A stretch of DNA of 64,000 bases from Ideonella livida (GTDB lineage: Bacteria > Pseudomonadota > Gammaproteobacteria > Burkholderiales > Burkholderiaceae_C), in assembly GCF_010499455.1 (NCBI RefSeq), contig NZ_JAAGOH010000018.1, forward strand, positions 34,137 to 98,136. The letters are read 5' to 3'. Below, piece after piece: positions 1-8,024 of the stretch. A program made the translations under genes and the position numbers. The number at the start of each line of letters is the position of its first letter. Within the stretch, counting starts at the first letter, position 1. The notes beneath the pieces were generated by a model. That model saw nothing but the letters and a program-made list of their open reading frames with translations, was not told where the DNA came from and searched no databases.

Positions 1-572
1 CCCGCCGCCGTACCCGGCACCAGGAACAGGCTGATGCCCTCGGCGTCCAGCGGGCCGCCCGCCGTGCGGGCCGAGACCAGCAGCAGGTCGGCCGAGTCGC
101 CCAGCGGCACCACGCTCTTGGCGCCCTGCAGCCGCCAGCCCTGGGCGTTGCGGGTGGCGGTGGTGGCCACGCGGTTCAACTCATGGTGGCTGCCGGGCTC
201 GTCGTGCGCCAGGGCGGCGGTCAGCTCACCGCTGATGAGGCCGGCCAGCGCCGCTTGCTGCGCTTCGGTGCCCGCCTCAATCAAGCCGCGCCCCACCAGC
301 AGCGCGCCCAGCAGGGGCTCCACCACCAGGTGCCGGCCCAGGCACTCGAACACCACGCTCACATCAAAGCCGGCGCCGCCAAAGCCGCCATGGCTTTCCG
401 GGAACAGCGCGCCGAGGGCCCCCAGCTCGGCCAGGCCGGCGTAGAGCGCGGGGCTGTAGCCCTGGGGGCCCTCGGCATGGTGGTGGCGGGCTTCGATGCC
501 GTTGTGGTCGGCCAAGAAGCGGTTGAGCGAGTCCGCCAGCATGCGGCGGTCGTCGGTGTGCTGGAAGTTCAT
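1..572 (-). CDS. acyl-CoA dehydrogenase, second subunit (pimD-like), 3' end outside window
   Basis: N-terminal 190 residues of an acyl-CoA dehydrogenase; the gene runs off the left edge, so no stop codon is visible. The frame is open throughout and starts MNFQHTDDRRMLADSLNRFL. It contains the family's helical N-terminal pattern ALFPESHGGFGGAGFD at about residues 65-80. It starts 15 bp downstream of another acyl-CoA dehydrogenase gene on the same strand, so the two are probably co-transcribed and may form a heteromeric enzyme, as the large and small pimeloyl-CoA dehydrogenase subunits (PimC/PimD) do. FAD-dependent alpha,beta-oxidation of a CoA thioester is the expected reaction. The substrate cannot be read from the sequence; the dicarboxylate assignment rests on operon order. 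Confidence 0.85.
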   Translation of the reverse strand, partial: MNFQHTDDRRMLADSLNRFLADHNGIEARHHHAEGPQGYSPALYAGLAELGALGALFPESHGGFGGAGFDVSVVFECLGRHLVVEPLLGALLVGRGLIEAGTEAQQAALAGLISGELTAALAHDEPGSHHELNRVATTATRNAQGWRLQGAKSVVPLGDSADLLLVSARTAGGPLDAEGISLFLVPGTAA

Positions 573-587
573 GTCAGCGTCCCTGCC

Positions 588-1796
588 TCACAGGCCCAGG
601 ATCATCTTGGAGATGATGTTTTTCTGGATTTCGTTGGAGCCGCCGAAGATCGACAGCTTGCGGTAGTTGAAGTAGCTGGGCGCGGCCGTGGCGGCCACCG
701 TGGCCAGTTCGGGGTCGCCCAGCAGGGGCTCGTCAAAGCCCTCGTACTGCGCGGCCTCGATGAAGGCCAGGGCCTGCGGCCCCATGGCGCGGCGGATCAG
801 CGAGAGGATCTCCTGCCGGATCTCGGTGCCACGGATCTTGAGCATGGAGCTTTCCGCGCCCGGCACGCCGCCGCCGGCGACGGCGGCGATCACGCGCAGG
901 TTGGTGGTCTTCATGTTCTCCAGGTCAATTTCCACCCGGGCCATGCGGGCGGCGAACAGCGGGTCCTGGTTCAGTGGCCGGCCGTTGCACTGCACGCGCG
1001 CCGCAATCACCTTGAGCTTGGCCATCGCCGCGATGCAGAAGCCCACGCCGGCGATCCCAGTGCGCTCGTAGGTGAGCAGGTACTTGGCGTAGGTCCAGCC
1101 GGCGTTCTCCTCGCCCACCAGGTTCTCGGCGGGCACCTTCACGTCGGTGAAGAAGACCTCGTTGACCTCGCGGTCGCCGTCCAGCGTGCGGATGGGGCGC
1201 AGCTCCACGCCGGGGCTGTTCATGTCCACCAGCAGGAAGCTGATGCCGGCCTGGGCCTTGGCGGCGCGGTCGGTGCGCACCAGGCAGAAGATCATGTTGG
1301 CGTGCTGGCCCTGGGTGGTCCAGGTCTTCTGGCCGTTGACGAGGTAGTGGTCGCCTTGCCTGACGGCGGTGGTCTTCACCGAGGCGAGATCCGAGCCCGC
1401 GCCGGGCTCTGAGTAGCCCTGGCACCACCAGTCCGCACCACTCAGGATGCGCGGCAGCCAGTGGGCCTTCTGCTGCGCGTTGCCGTACTTGATGAGCACC
1501 GGGCCCAGCATGCTGACGCCAAAGGGCACGATGCGCGGGCCGCCGGCCAGGGCGCATTCGGTGTCGAAGATGAACTTCTCGACCGCGCCCCAGCCCGGGC
1601 CGCCGTGGGCCTGGGGCCAGTGGTAGGCCAGCCAGCCCTGGGCCTGGAGGATGGCGTGCCACTGCTCCTGATCGGCCTTGGACAGGCGCTGCCCGGCCTT
1701 GACCTGCTGGGCGATGCGCGCCGGCAGCTTGTCCTTCAGGAAGGCGCGCACGGTGTCGCGGAAAGCCAGTTCCTGCGGGGTGAATTGGAGGTCCAT
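588..1796 (-). CDS. acyl-CoA dehydrogenase, large subunit (pimC-like)
   Basis: Protein of 402 aa, full length for the family. It introduces the first double bond of an acyl-CoA, passing electrons to FAD. The start is placed at MDLQFTPQELAFRDTVRAFL because an AGGAA sequence lies about 8 nt upstream; a further in-frame upstream extension is not protein-like. Visible family features are the central segment WWCQGYSEPGAGSDLAS (FAD/substrate contact) and the C-terminal GGSNEIQKNIISKMILGL. It lies 22 bp after the thiolase gene and 15 bp before a second acyl-CoA dehydrogenase, matching the order fadB-type, thiolase, dehydrogenase, dehydrogenase of pim operons for pimelate and longer dicarboxylates. 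The substrate is inferred from that order only. Confidence 0.9.
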   Translation of the reverse strand: MDLQFTPQELAFRDTVRAFLKDKLPARIAQQVKAGQRLSKADQEQWHAILQAQGWLAYHWPQAHGGPGWGAVEKFIFDTECALAGGPRIVPFGVSMLGPVLIKYGNAQQKAHWLPRILSGADWWCQGYSEPGAGSDLASVKTTAVRQGDHYLVNGQKTWTTQGQHANMIFCLVRTDRAAKAQAGISFLLVDMNSPGVELRPIRTLDGDREVNEVFFTDVKVPAENLVGEENAGWTYAKYLLTYERTGIAGVGFCIAAMAKLKVIAARVQCNGRPLNQDPLFAARMARVEIDLENMKTTNLRVIAAVAGGGVPGAESSMLKIRGTEIRQEILSLIRRAMGPQALAFIEAAQYEGFDEPLLGDPELATVAATAAPSYFNYRKLSIFGGSNEIQKNIISKMILGL

Positions 1797-1818
1797 GAGC
1801 GGGGTTCCTGCGCTGGGG

Positions 1819-3015
1819 TCAGAAGATTTCGAACAGGCCGGCGGCGCCCATGCCACCGGCAATGCACATGGTCACCACGCCCCACTTCACGCGCTGGCCC
1901 TGGGCCTTGCGGCGCCGGCCTTCCAGCAGGAGGTGGCCGGCCAGGCGGGCGCCGGTCATGCCAAAGGGATGGCCAATGGCGATGGCGCCGCCGTCCACGT
2001 TCAGGCGTTCATCGGGAATGCCCAGGGTTTGTTGGCAATAGATGGCCTGGGAGGCGAAGGCCTCGTTCAGCTCCCACAGGTCGATGTCCTGCACCGTCAG
2101 GCCGTGGCGCTGCAGCAGCTTGGGCACGGCGTAGACCGGGCCGATGCCCATTTCATCGGGTTCACAACCGGCCACCGCCATGCCCCGGAAGGCGCCCAGC
2201 GGCTGCAGGCCCAGGCGCTCGGCCTCGGTGGCCTCCATCAGCACGCAGGCGCTGGCGCCGTCGGAGAGTTGCGAGGCATTGCCGGCGGTGATGAACTGCG
2301 CCGGGCCCTTCACCGGGGCCAGCTTGGCGAGTGACTCGTAGGTGGTGCCCACGCGGTTGCAGGTGTCGCGGTCCACCGTGGCTTCTTGCTGGGTGACGGC
2401 GCCGGTGGCCTTGTCGGTCACGGCCATGGGGGTGGTGACGGACACGATCTCCTCGGCATAACGGCCGGCGGCTTGCGCCTCGGCCACCTTGCGCTGGCTC
2501 TCCACCGAGAAGCGGTCTTGTGCCTCGCGGGAGATGCCGTAGCGGCGGGCCACCACATCGGCGGTGTCGATCATCTCCATGTAGAGCGCGGGCTTGTGGG
2601 CCACGATCCAGGGGTCCAGGCCGCTGGCACCGTCCTGGCGCGAGCGGATGCCCGAGATGCTCTCCACGCCGCCGGCAATCATGGCCGGCGCGCCATCCAC
2701 CACGATGCGCCCCGCCGCGATGGCGATGGCCTGCAAGCCCGAGGCGCAGAAGCGGTTGACGGTGGTGCCGCCGATGCTGAGTGGCAAGCCGGCACGCACC
2801 ACCGTCTGGCGGGCCACGTTGCGGCCGGTGATGCCTTCGGGGTAGCCGCAGCCGAGCACGGCGTCTTCGATCAGCGCGGGGTCGATGCCGGCGCGCGCCA
2901 CGGCGGCCTTCACGGCAAAGCTGGCCAGCGTGGGCCCGGGGGTGATGTTGAACTCGCCGCGGTGCGACTTGACGAGCGGCGTGCGGGCGGTGGAGACGAT
3001 GACGGCTTGGCGCAT
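1819..3015 (-). CDS. acetyl-CoA acyltransferase (thiolase), pimB-like
   Basis: Protein of 398 aa, typical of thiolase II. It cleaves a 3-ketoacyl-CoA with CoA to give acetyl-CoA and a chain shortened by two carbons. All catalytic residues are present: nucleophilic C90 in [10 protein letters not shown]349 in [10 protein letters not shown] and C384 in [17 protein letters not shown]. It sits 103 bp downstream of the FadB-type gene and 22 bp upstream of the acyl-CoA dehydrogenase, so together these genes supply all four beta-oxidation steps. No acyl-CoA ligase gene is in the cluster, so the substrate must be activated elsewhere or arrive as a CoA thioester. Confidence 0.93.
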   Translation of the reverse strand: MRQAVIVSTARTPLVKSHRGEFNITPGPTLASFAVKAAVARAGIDPALIEDAVLGCGYPEGITGRNVARQTVVRAGLPLSIGGTTVNRFCASGLQAIAIAAGRIVVDGAPAMIAGGVESISGIRSRQDGASGLDPWIVAHKPALYMEMIDTADVVARRYGISREAQDRFSVESQRKVAEAQAAGRYAEEIVSVTTPMAVTDKATGAVTQQEATVDRDTCNRVGTTYESLAKLAPVKGPAQFITAGNASQLSDGASACVLMEATEAERLGLQPLGAFRGMAVAGCEPDEMGIGPVYAVPKLLQRHGLTVQDIDLWELNEAFASQAIYCQQTLGIPDERLNVDGGAIAIGHPFGMTGARLAGHLLLEGRRRKAQGQRVKWGVVTMCIAGGMGAAGLFEIF

Positions 3016-3118
3016 GGGGTGGCTTCTTTGGCAGGGAATTGGGGTGGCAGGCGGACGCGGCCCGGCCGCGCGGCCACGTCAGGCGTGACCGCGCAGGGCG
3101 CGTCGAGCGAGGGCGGTG

Positions 3119-5251
3119 TCAGTCCGCGGGGCGGTTCAAGCTGTCGAAGTTGCGGCCCTCGGCCACCAGCTGTTCCAGCAGCGGCGCGGGCTGCCAGAAC
3201 AGCGGGTCTTCTTCGGCAAAGCGGCGCAAATCCGCCAGGATCTGGGGCAGACCCACGGTGTCGGCGTACTTCATGGGGCCGCCGCGGTGGCGCGGAAAGC
3301 CGTAGCCGTGGACGAAGGTGACGTCGATGTCCAACGGGCGCAGCGCGATGCCGTCGGCCAGCACCTTGGCGCCTTCGTTGACCATGGCCGCCAGGTAGCG
3401 GCTGAGGATCTCCTCGGGCGTGAAGGCGCGGGGCGTGATGCCCTTGCGGGTGCGCTCGGCGTCCACGATGGCCAGCACCTCGGGGTCGGGTTGGCCGGTG
3501 CGGGCGCCCTGCGGGTAGAGGTAGAAGCCGCGGCCGGTCTTCTGGCCAAACCAGCCACGCTCGCACAGGCGGTCGGCGATCTCCACGTAACGCGCACGGG
3601 GGTCACGCGTGGCGGCGCGGCGCTTGCGCGTGGCCCAGCCGATGTCACCACCGGCCAGGTCGGTCACCTGGCAGGGGCCCATGGGGTAGCCGAAGCTGCG
3701 CACGGCGGCGTCAATCTCATACGGGCTGGCGCCGTCCTCCATCAGGTGGTCGGCGGCCTGCTTGTAGGTGGCCAGGATGCGGTTGCCAATGAAACCGTCG
3801 CACACCCCCGCGCGCACCGGCACCTTCTTCAGGCGCTTGGCCAGCTCGAAAGCGGTGACCACCACGTCGGCGCTCACCCGGGCCGGCACCACGATCTCCA
3901 GCAGCTTCATGATGTTCGCCGGGCTGAAGAAATGCAGGCCGATCACATCCTGCGGGCGGCCGGTGGCGGCGGCGATGGCGTCGATGTCCAGGTAGGAGGT
4001 GTTGGTGGCCAGCACGGCGCCAGGTTGGCACACGGCGTCCAGCTGGCGGAACACGGCCTTCTTGACCTCCAGGTCCTCGAACACCGCCTCGATCACCAGG
4101 TCCACGTCCGCCACGTCGGCGTAGCGGGTGGTGGGGGTGAAGCGGGCCAGGGTGGCGGCTCTTTGCGCCTCGCTCAGGCGGCCCTTGGCGACCAGACCGT
4201 CATAGACCTTGCTCACGTTGGCCACGCCGCGGGCGATGGCTTCGTCATCACGCTCCACCATCACCACCGGCAGGCCGGCGTCGAGTGCCGCCACGGCGAT
4301 GCCGGCGCCCATGGTGCCGCCGCCGATGACGGCCACGCGCGCCACCGGGCGCGGGGTGGCGCCACGCGCCTCGGGCACCTTGGCCACCTCACGCTCGGCA
4401 AAAAAGGCGTGGATCAGGCCGGCGCGCTGCGGGCTGTCGATGCAGGCCAGGAACAGGCGGCGCTCCAGCGCCATGCCCTCGGCAAAGGGCAGCGCCACCG
4501 CGGCGCGCACCGCTTCGATGATCTTCTGCGGCGAGAACAGGCCGCGGGACTTCTTCGCGGTGTCTTCGGCCAGCGCGTCCAGCGTGGCCAGGGCGGCGGC
4601 GGGCTCGGCCACGGCCAGATCGCAAACCCGGCGCACCGGGGCGCCCTGGGCCAGCAGTGCCTGGGTGTAAGCCAGGCCGGCGGCCAGGGGGCTGAGGGTC
4701 TCGTCGCCCACCAGCTGGTCGATCAAGCCGGCTTTGACGCCGGCGGCGGCGCTGATGGGCTTGCCGCTGAGCATCAGCTCGGCGGCGGCCTTCACGCCCA
4801 TCAGGCGCGGGGCGCGCTGGGTGCCGCCGGCGCCGGGCATCAGGCCCAGCGCCACCTCGGGCAGGCCCAGCTGGGCGGCGGCGAAGGCCAGGCGGTAGTG
4901 GGCGCCCAGCGCCACCTCCAGCCCACCGCCCAGCGCCGCGCCCTGCAGGCAGGCCACCACCGGCTTGGTGCACGACTCGATGCGCTGGCACACGTCCGGC
5001 AGCGCCGGGGGCACCGGGGGCTTGCCGAACTCGCGGATGTCGGCCCCGGCGATGAAGGTCTTGCCCTCGCTGACGATCAGCACCGCCTGCACCTCGGGCG
5101 CGGCGTCGGCCTGCTCGATGGCGTCGAACAGGCCACGGCGCACGGCGGCGCTCAGGGCGTTGACGGGCGGGTTGTGGATCGTGACCACCCGCACGGGGCC
5201 GTGCTGGGCCGTGCTGACCTCTGGGGCGGGGGCCTGGGTGTCCTGGGCCAT
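3119..5251 (-). CDS. bifunctional enoyl-CoA hydratase / 3-hydroxyacyl-CoA dehydrogenase (pimF- or fadB-like)
   Basis: Protein of 710 aa. Residues about 15-190 form a crotonase domain with the oxyanion segment FIAGADIREF and both catalytic glutamates (E112 in GGGLEVALG, E132 in GLPEVALGLMPG). Residues about 304-600 form the 3-hydroxyacyl-CoA dehydrogenase part, with NAD motif VIGGGTMGAGIA and the catalytic-His segment GLHFFSPANIMKLLEIV. It hydrates enoyl-CoA and oxidises the 3-hydroxyacyl-CoA. An AGGAGACGACAC ribosome site precedes the ATG. It is first in the minus-strand operon and divergent from a LysR gene 130 bp away. A diverged fragment of a homologous gene lies at 7643-7771. Confidence 0.93.
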   Translation of the reverse strand: MAQDTQAPAPEVSTAQHGPVRVVTIHNPPVNALSAAVRRGLFDAIEQADAAPEVQAVLIVSEGKTFIAGADIREFGKPPVPPALPDVCQRIESCTKPVVACLQGAALGGGLEVALGAHYRLAFAAAQLGLPEVALGLMPGAGGTQRAPRLMGVKAAAELMLSGKPISAAAGVKAGLIDQLVGDETLSPLAAGLAYTQALLAQGAPVRRVCDLAVAEPAAALATLDALAEDTAKKSRGLFSPQKIIEAVRAAVALPFAEGMALERRLFLACIDSPQRAGLIHAFFAEREVAKVPEARGATPRPVARVAVIGGGTMGAGIAVAALDAGLPVVMVERDDEAIARGVANVSKVYDGLVAKGRLSEAQRAATLARFTPTTRYADVADVDLVIEAVFEDLEVKKAVFRQLDAVCQPGAVLATNTSYLDIDAIAAATGRPQDVIGLHFFSPANIMKLLEIVVPARVSADVVVTAFELAKRLKKVPVRAGVCDGFIGNRILATYKQAADHLMEDGASPYEIDAAVRSFGYPMGPCQVTDLAGGDIGWATRKRRAATRDPRARYVEIADRLCERGWFGQKTGRGFYLYPQGARTGQPDPEVLAIVDAERTRKGITPRAFTPEEILSRYLAAMVNEGAKVLADGIALRPLDIDVTFVHGYGFPRHRGGPMKYADTVGLPQILADLRRFAEEDPLFWQPAPLLEQLVAEGRNFDSLNRPAD

Positions 5252-5334
5252 GTGTCGTCTCCTGGCGGTTCTTGTGGCGGCATGAACAGGGCACCGCCTT
5301 GGGGCCCATTCTTCTCACGGCCTCGTCTTTTTAC

Positions 5335-5363
5335 AATCTCAAAACTTTCTGACGAACTGTCAA
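5335..5363 (-). promoter_or_regulatory. candidate sigma70 promoter for the pim-like operon
   Basis: On the minus strand a perfect -35 hexamer TTGACA (5363-5358) is separated by 17 bp from GAGATT (5340-5335), a weak -10 with 3 of 6 matches. It would give a leader of roughly 75 nt before the ATG at 5251. The -35 hexamer lies inside a perfect inverted repeat, so a bound regulator would block or contact RNA polymerase. The spacing is exact but the -10 is poor, so this is tentative. Confidence 0.4.
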
Positions 5364-5376
5364 ACCCGTTTTGACA
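5358..5376. promoter_or_regulatory. inverted repeat TGTCAAA-N5-TTTGACA, probable operator of the divergent LysR/pim region
   Basis: Perfect 7-bp arms around a 5-bp spacer, ending 5 bp before the LysR start codon. The site covers the region where that gene's ribosome-binding site should be and overlaps the candidate -35 of the opposite operon. It is placed to serve autorepression and divergent control at once. Assigning it to the adjacent LysR protein is inference. Confidence 0.5.
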
Positions 5377-5381
5377 CCACC

Positions 5382-6272
5382 ATGGACATCCAAGCCCTGA
5401 ACCTGCTGGTGGAAATCATTGATTGCGGCAACCTGAGCCAGGTGGCACGCAAGCTGAAGATGACCCGCGCCAACGTCAGCTACCACCTGGCGCAGCTGGA
5501 GAAGCAGACCGGCGTGCAGCTGGTGCGCCGCACCACGCGGCGGGTGGAGCCCACCGAGCTGGGGCTGCGCCTGTACGAACACGGCCGCAACATCCAAAAC
5601 GAGATGCGCGCGGCGCAGGAGACCATCACCAGCCTGGGCCAGGGCCTGCAGGGCCGCGTGGGCATCAGCGTGCCCAGCGGCTACGGGCAGATGGTCATGT
5701 CGCACTGGCTGATCGACTTCAAGGCCCTCTACCCCGGCATCGTGCTGGACGTGGTGTTTGAAAACCGGGTGGACAACCTGCGCGACGACGTGGACATCGC
5801 CGTGCGCATCCTGCCCGAGCCGCCACAGCAACTGGTGGCGCGCGACATGGGCACGGTGCGCTACCTGGCCTGCGCCGCCAAAACGTACGCCGACGCCCAC
5901 GGCCTGCCCACCCAGCTGGCCGAACTGGCCACCCTGCCGGTGGTGACAGCCACCGTGGTGGGCCGCCCACTTTCGCTGCGCGGCTACCGGGGTGAACAGC
6001 GCGAAGAGGTGCAGCTGACCCCTACCCTCATCTCCGACCACTACCCCTTTTTGCGCCAGTGCGTCCTGGCCGGCCTGGGCCTGGGCCTGCTGCCCGACTA
6101 CGTGGTCGACGACGTGATCGCCAGCGGCGAGGTGGTGACCACGCTGGACGACTACCGCTTGAGCATCTTCGGCACCCGCATGGTCATGCTGACCCTGCCC
6201 AACCGCCACCCCACCCGGGCGGTGCGCACCTGCATCGACTACCTGTTGGCGCGGGCCCAGCGTCCGGCTTAG
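5382..6272 (+). CDS. LysR-family regulator of the adjacent beta-oxidation operon
   Basis: Protein of 296 aa, standard LysR length. The N-terminal winged helix-turn-helix (about residues 1-60) reads NLSQVARKLKMTRANVSYHL, followed by the usual linker helix and an effector-binding domain with GRVGISVPSGYGQMVM near residue 90. It is divergent from the pim-like operon, the classic arrangement for a LysR activator. No convincing Shine-Dalgarno sequence precedes the ATG; instead a perfect 19-bp inverted repeat ends 5 bp upstream. Pieces of a homologous regulator survive at 7777-7882. The inducer is not predictable from sequence. Confidence 0.9.
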   Translation: MDIQALNLLVEIIDCGNLSQVARKLKMTRANVSYHLAQLEKQTGVQLVRRTTRRVEPTELGLRLYEHGRNIQNEMRAAQETITSLGQGLQGRVGISVPSGYGQMVMSHWLIDFKALYPGIVLDVVFENRVDNLRDDVDIAVRILPEPPQQLVARDMGTVRYLACAAKTYADAHGLPTQLAELATLPVVTATVVGRPLSLRGYRGEQREEVQLTPTLISDHYPFLRQCVLAGLGLGLLPDYVVDDVIASGEVVTTLDDYRLSIFGTRMVMLTLPNRHPTRAVRTCIDYLLARAQRPA

Positions 6273-6427
6273 CGGCGGGATGACTGCCCGGCGTCACCTG
6301 GCCCGCTGCGCCAAGGCGACGCGGGCCTGGGTCCCCTGACGCAAGGGGCACCCGCTGAAGAGCGGCCCCACGCCCCCATGAACTAGGGCCCCCACGGATT
6401 CCCCCTCTCCACAGGCCTAAGATCCGC

Positions 6428-6450
6428 CGCCCCCCAAAGAATGGGGGGCG
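6428..6450 (+). other. GC-rich hairpin in the leader of the 6516 gene
   Basis: CGCCCCCC and GGGGGGCG form perfect 8-bp arms around a 7-nt loop, 65 bp upstream of the start codon at 6516. There is no following T-run, so it is not a standard terminator for the LysR gene upstream. It could be a leader structure or 5' stabiliser. The rest of the 243-bp gap shows nothing I can name. Confidence 0.35.
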
Positions 6451-6515
6451 CATGAGGCCGGTACGCCCACCGCCCCCGCGCCTCGGCATCTACCCACATT
6501 GACCAGGGATCCATC

Positions 6516-7574
6516 ATGAAGAACTTTGCGCGGACGCTGGCGTCCGCCGGCCTGCTGCTTTGCGCCCTCGGCGCCCAAGCCCACTTCGTCTCCGGCGCAA
6601 ACGGCTTTTTCTGGGACATCGACAATGCCAACGGCGTCATCGGCGACGGCACGAACGATGCCTATGACGGCGCGTACAGACTCTCGGTCAATGGCCAAGA
6701 GGTCGTGGCCGCAGGCACCGTCTCAGCCGACGGACGCACCCTCTACCTGGCCACCGAAATGGCCGGCCTGCGGGTGACACGCACGGTCTACGTGCCGACG
6801 GGCCTGCGGGTGAGCGGGGCGGACTACCTGCGTTATGTGGACTGTGTGGAAAACACCGGCACCTCCACGGTGGCGGGGGTCACGCTGGCCCTGCAAACCA
6901 ACCTGGGCTCTGACGGTGGCACCCTCACCTACCCACTGCCCGCCGGGCTGCGTGGCGCCCTGGGCACCGATGACGGCGACGGCTTTGGCGACCCCAGCCT
7001 GGTCCACCTGTACGGCACCCACACGCAGGACATGACGCTCTCAGAAGACGCCCTGAGCTGGTCGTTCTTGACGCCGGCCGTCAAGGCAGGCAAGAAGTAC
7101 TGCTACCGCACCTACGCCATCCAGGCCACCACCCGGGCCCTGGCCAGCGAACTGGCCCAGTCCCTGAGCAGCAACCCGGACGTGGACGGCATGACCGCCG
7201 TCGAGCGCAAGTCGCTGCAGAACGCCAGCGATTTCAGTGCCCAGCTGGAGGTGTTCCCGCCCCGCGGTGCAGTGCTGCCCGCGGGCACCAGCTTTGACGT
7301 GGCCACCATCATCTCGGCCCCGGCCAGCGTGCTGTCGGCCTACACCCTGAGCGCCAAGCTCAACGGGGTGGACGTGAGCGCTGCCTGCCGCAGCACGCAG
7401 GCGCTGGTGGACGCCAGCGGTGCCATCACGGGCCACGCGGTGCGCTGCACCGGCCTGTCCAGCCAGCTGGTGACCGGCACCAATGACATGGTCTTCCAGG
7501 TGCGCGCCGGCAAGGAGAGCGCCAAGGCCCACGTCTTCTGGCAGGTCCTGCCCGTGCAAAGCGCGGCGCGCTGA
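6516..7574 (+). CDS. secreted protein of unknown function
   Basis: Protein of 352 aa that I do not recognise. The N-terminus MKNFARTLASAGLLLCALGAQA is a clear Sec signal peptide with cleavage after AQA. The mature part is acidic and rich in Gly, Thr, Ser and Val. It has four well-spaced cysteines that could pair: near VDCVENTG, KKYCYRTYA, SAACRSTQ and AVRCTGLSS. The final third (EVFPPRGAVLPAGTSFDVA onward) looks like an Ig or fibronectin-type beta domain. An AGGGA element lies about 8 nt before the ATG. The gene stands alone between the LysR gene and a strong terminator. Periplasmic or extracellular location is inferred from the signal peptide. Confidence 0.75.
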   Translation: MKNFARTLASAGLLLCALGAQAHFVSGANGFFWDIDNANGVIGDGTNDAYDGAYRLSVNGQEVVAAGTVSADGRTLYLATEMAGLRVTRTVYVPTGLRVSGADYLRYVDCVENTGTSTVAGVTLALQTNLGSDGGTLTYPLPAGLRGALGTDDGDGFGDPSLVHLYGTHTQDMTLSEDALSWSFLTPAVKAGKKYCYRTYAIQATTRALASELAQSLSSNPDVDGMTAVERKSLQNASDFSAQLEVFPPRGAVLPAGTSFDVATIISAPASVLSAYTLSAKLNGVDVSAACRSTQALVDASGAITGHAVRCTGLSSQLVTGTNDMVFQVRAGKESAKAHVFWQVLPVQSAAR

Positions 7575-7612
7575 GGCGCGCGCGCCTTCGGGGCGACGCA
7601 AGCAGCAGCAGG

Positions 7613-7640
7613 GGCCCGCCGCACGCGGGCCTTTTTTTTT
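7613..7640 (+). terminator. intrinsic terminator of the secreted-protein gene
   Basis: A 7-bp GC stem (GGCCCGC / GCGGGCC) with a 5-nt loop is followed immediately by nine T residues, 38 bp after the stop codon. This is the clearest factor-independent terminator in the window. Confidence 0.9.
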
Positions 7641-7642
7641 GT

Positions 7643-7771
7643 GGCGGCGGGGTCGGCCACGGCCAGATCCCGCACCCGGCGCACTGGGGCGTCGGGAGCC
7701 CGCGGCGCGCGGGTGTCGGCCAGAGACCGGCGGCCAAGGGGCTGAGGGTCTTGTCTTCCACCAACCGTTCG
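7643..7771 (-). pseudogene. remnant of a fadB/pimF-type gene
   Basis: About 129 bp that align with 4592-4719 inside the intact FadB-type gene at roughly three-quarters identity. Minus-strand translation gives VEDKTLSPLAAGL, matching VGDETLSPLAAGL of the intact protein. After a frameshift it gives DAPVRRVRDLAVADPAA, matching GAPVRRVCDLAVAEPAA. Only about 45 codons survive, with no start, domain or stop of their own. It has the same orientation relative to the neighbouring LysR remnant as the intact pair, so it is a decayed second copy of that divergent locus. Confidence 0.85.
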
Positions 7772-7776
7772 AGACC

Positions 7777-7882
7777 CGGGTGGAGCCCCTGCGCGACGAC
7801 GTCGACATCGCCGTGCGCATCCTGCCCGGGCCGCCACCTCACCCGGGCGGTGCGCACCTGCATTGACGACCTGATGGCGCGG
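7777..7882 (+). pseudogene. internally deleted remnant of a LysR regulator gene
   Basis: Two blocks match the intact LysR gene. 7777-7836 matches 5766-5825 with about 5 mismatches in 60 bp (LRDDVDIAVRILP is retained). 7841-7882 matches 6213-6254 with 3 mismatches in 42 bp (TRAVRTCID is retained). The roughly 385 bp between them in the intact gene are missing, and no helix-turn-helix region remains. It cannot encode a regulator. Confidence 0.88.
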
Positions 7883-7898
7883 ACCAAGACCCAAAGCC

Positions 7899-7913
7899 AT
7901 ACGTTTAACGTAT
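7899..7913. promoter_or_regulatory. LysR-type binding site ATAC-N7-GTAT
   Basis: The sequence ATACGTTTAACGTAT is the classic LysR recognition dyad (ATAC-N7-GTAT, containing T-N11-A), and the symmetry extends to 7897-7915. Its centre lies about 65 bp before the transcription start predicted from the promoter at 7936-7964, which is the usual LysR recognition position. The adjacent lysR copy is destroyed, so a regulator encoded elsewhere would have to bind here. Confidence 0.6.
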
Positions 7914-7935
7914 GGATGACATATTTCATCAATCT

Positions 7936-7964
7936 TTGAAGTTCTGCTCCAGCCTTCGAACAAT
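7936..7964 (+). promoter_or_regulatory. candidate promoter of the Bug/alcohol dehydrogenase operon
   Basis: TTGAAG (7936-7941) and AACAAT (7959-7964) are separated by exactly 17 bp, with 5 and 4 of 6 consensus matches. The predicted start near 7971 gives a leader of about 54 nt to the ATG at 8025. The weak -10 is consistent with dependence on an activator bound at 7899-7913. Confidence 0.5.
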
Positions 7965-8024
7965 CCAGCCCTGATGCCCTGCCGTCGCGGGACATCAGGA
8001 CCGACCTGTACGAAGGAGACAAGC

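Noticed and set aside
3116..5374. Long plus-strand frame opposite the FadB-type gene
   Set aside because: Composition is dominated by Gly, His, Ala and Gln with no domain; the minus-strand FadB-type protein has complete catalytic motifs.
6443..6500. Similarity of the leader before 6516 to that before 11049 (both contain ATGA..GGCCGGT.CGCCC)
   Set aside because: The shared string is short, GC-rich and has no conserved flanking structure, so chance or compositional bias is adequate.
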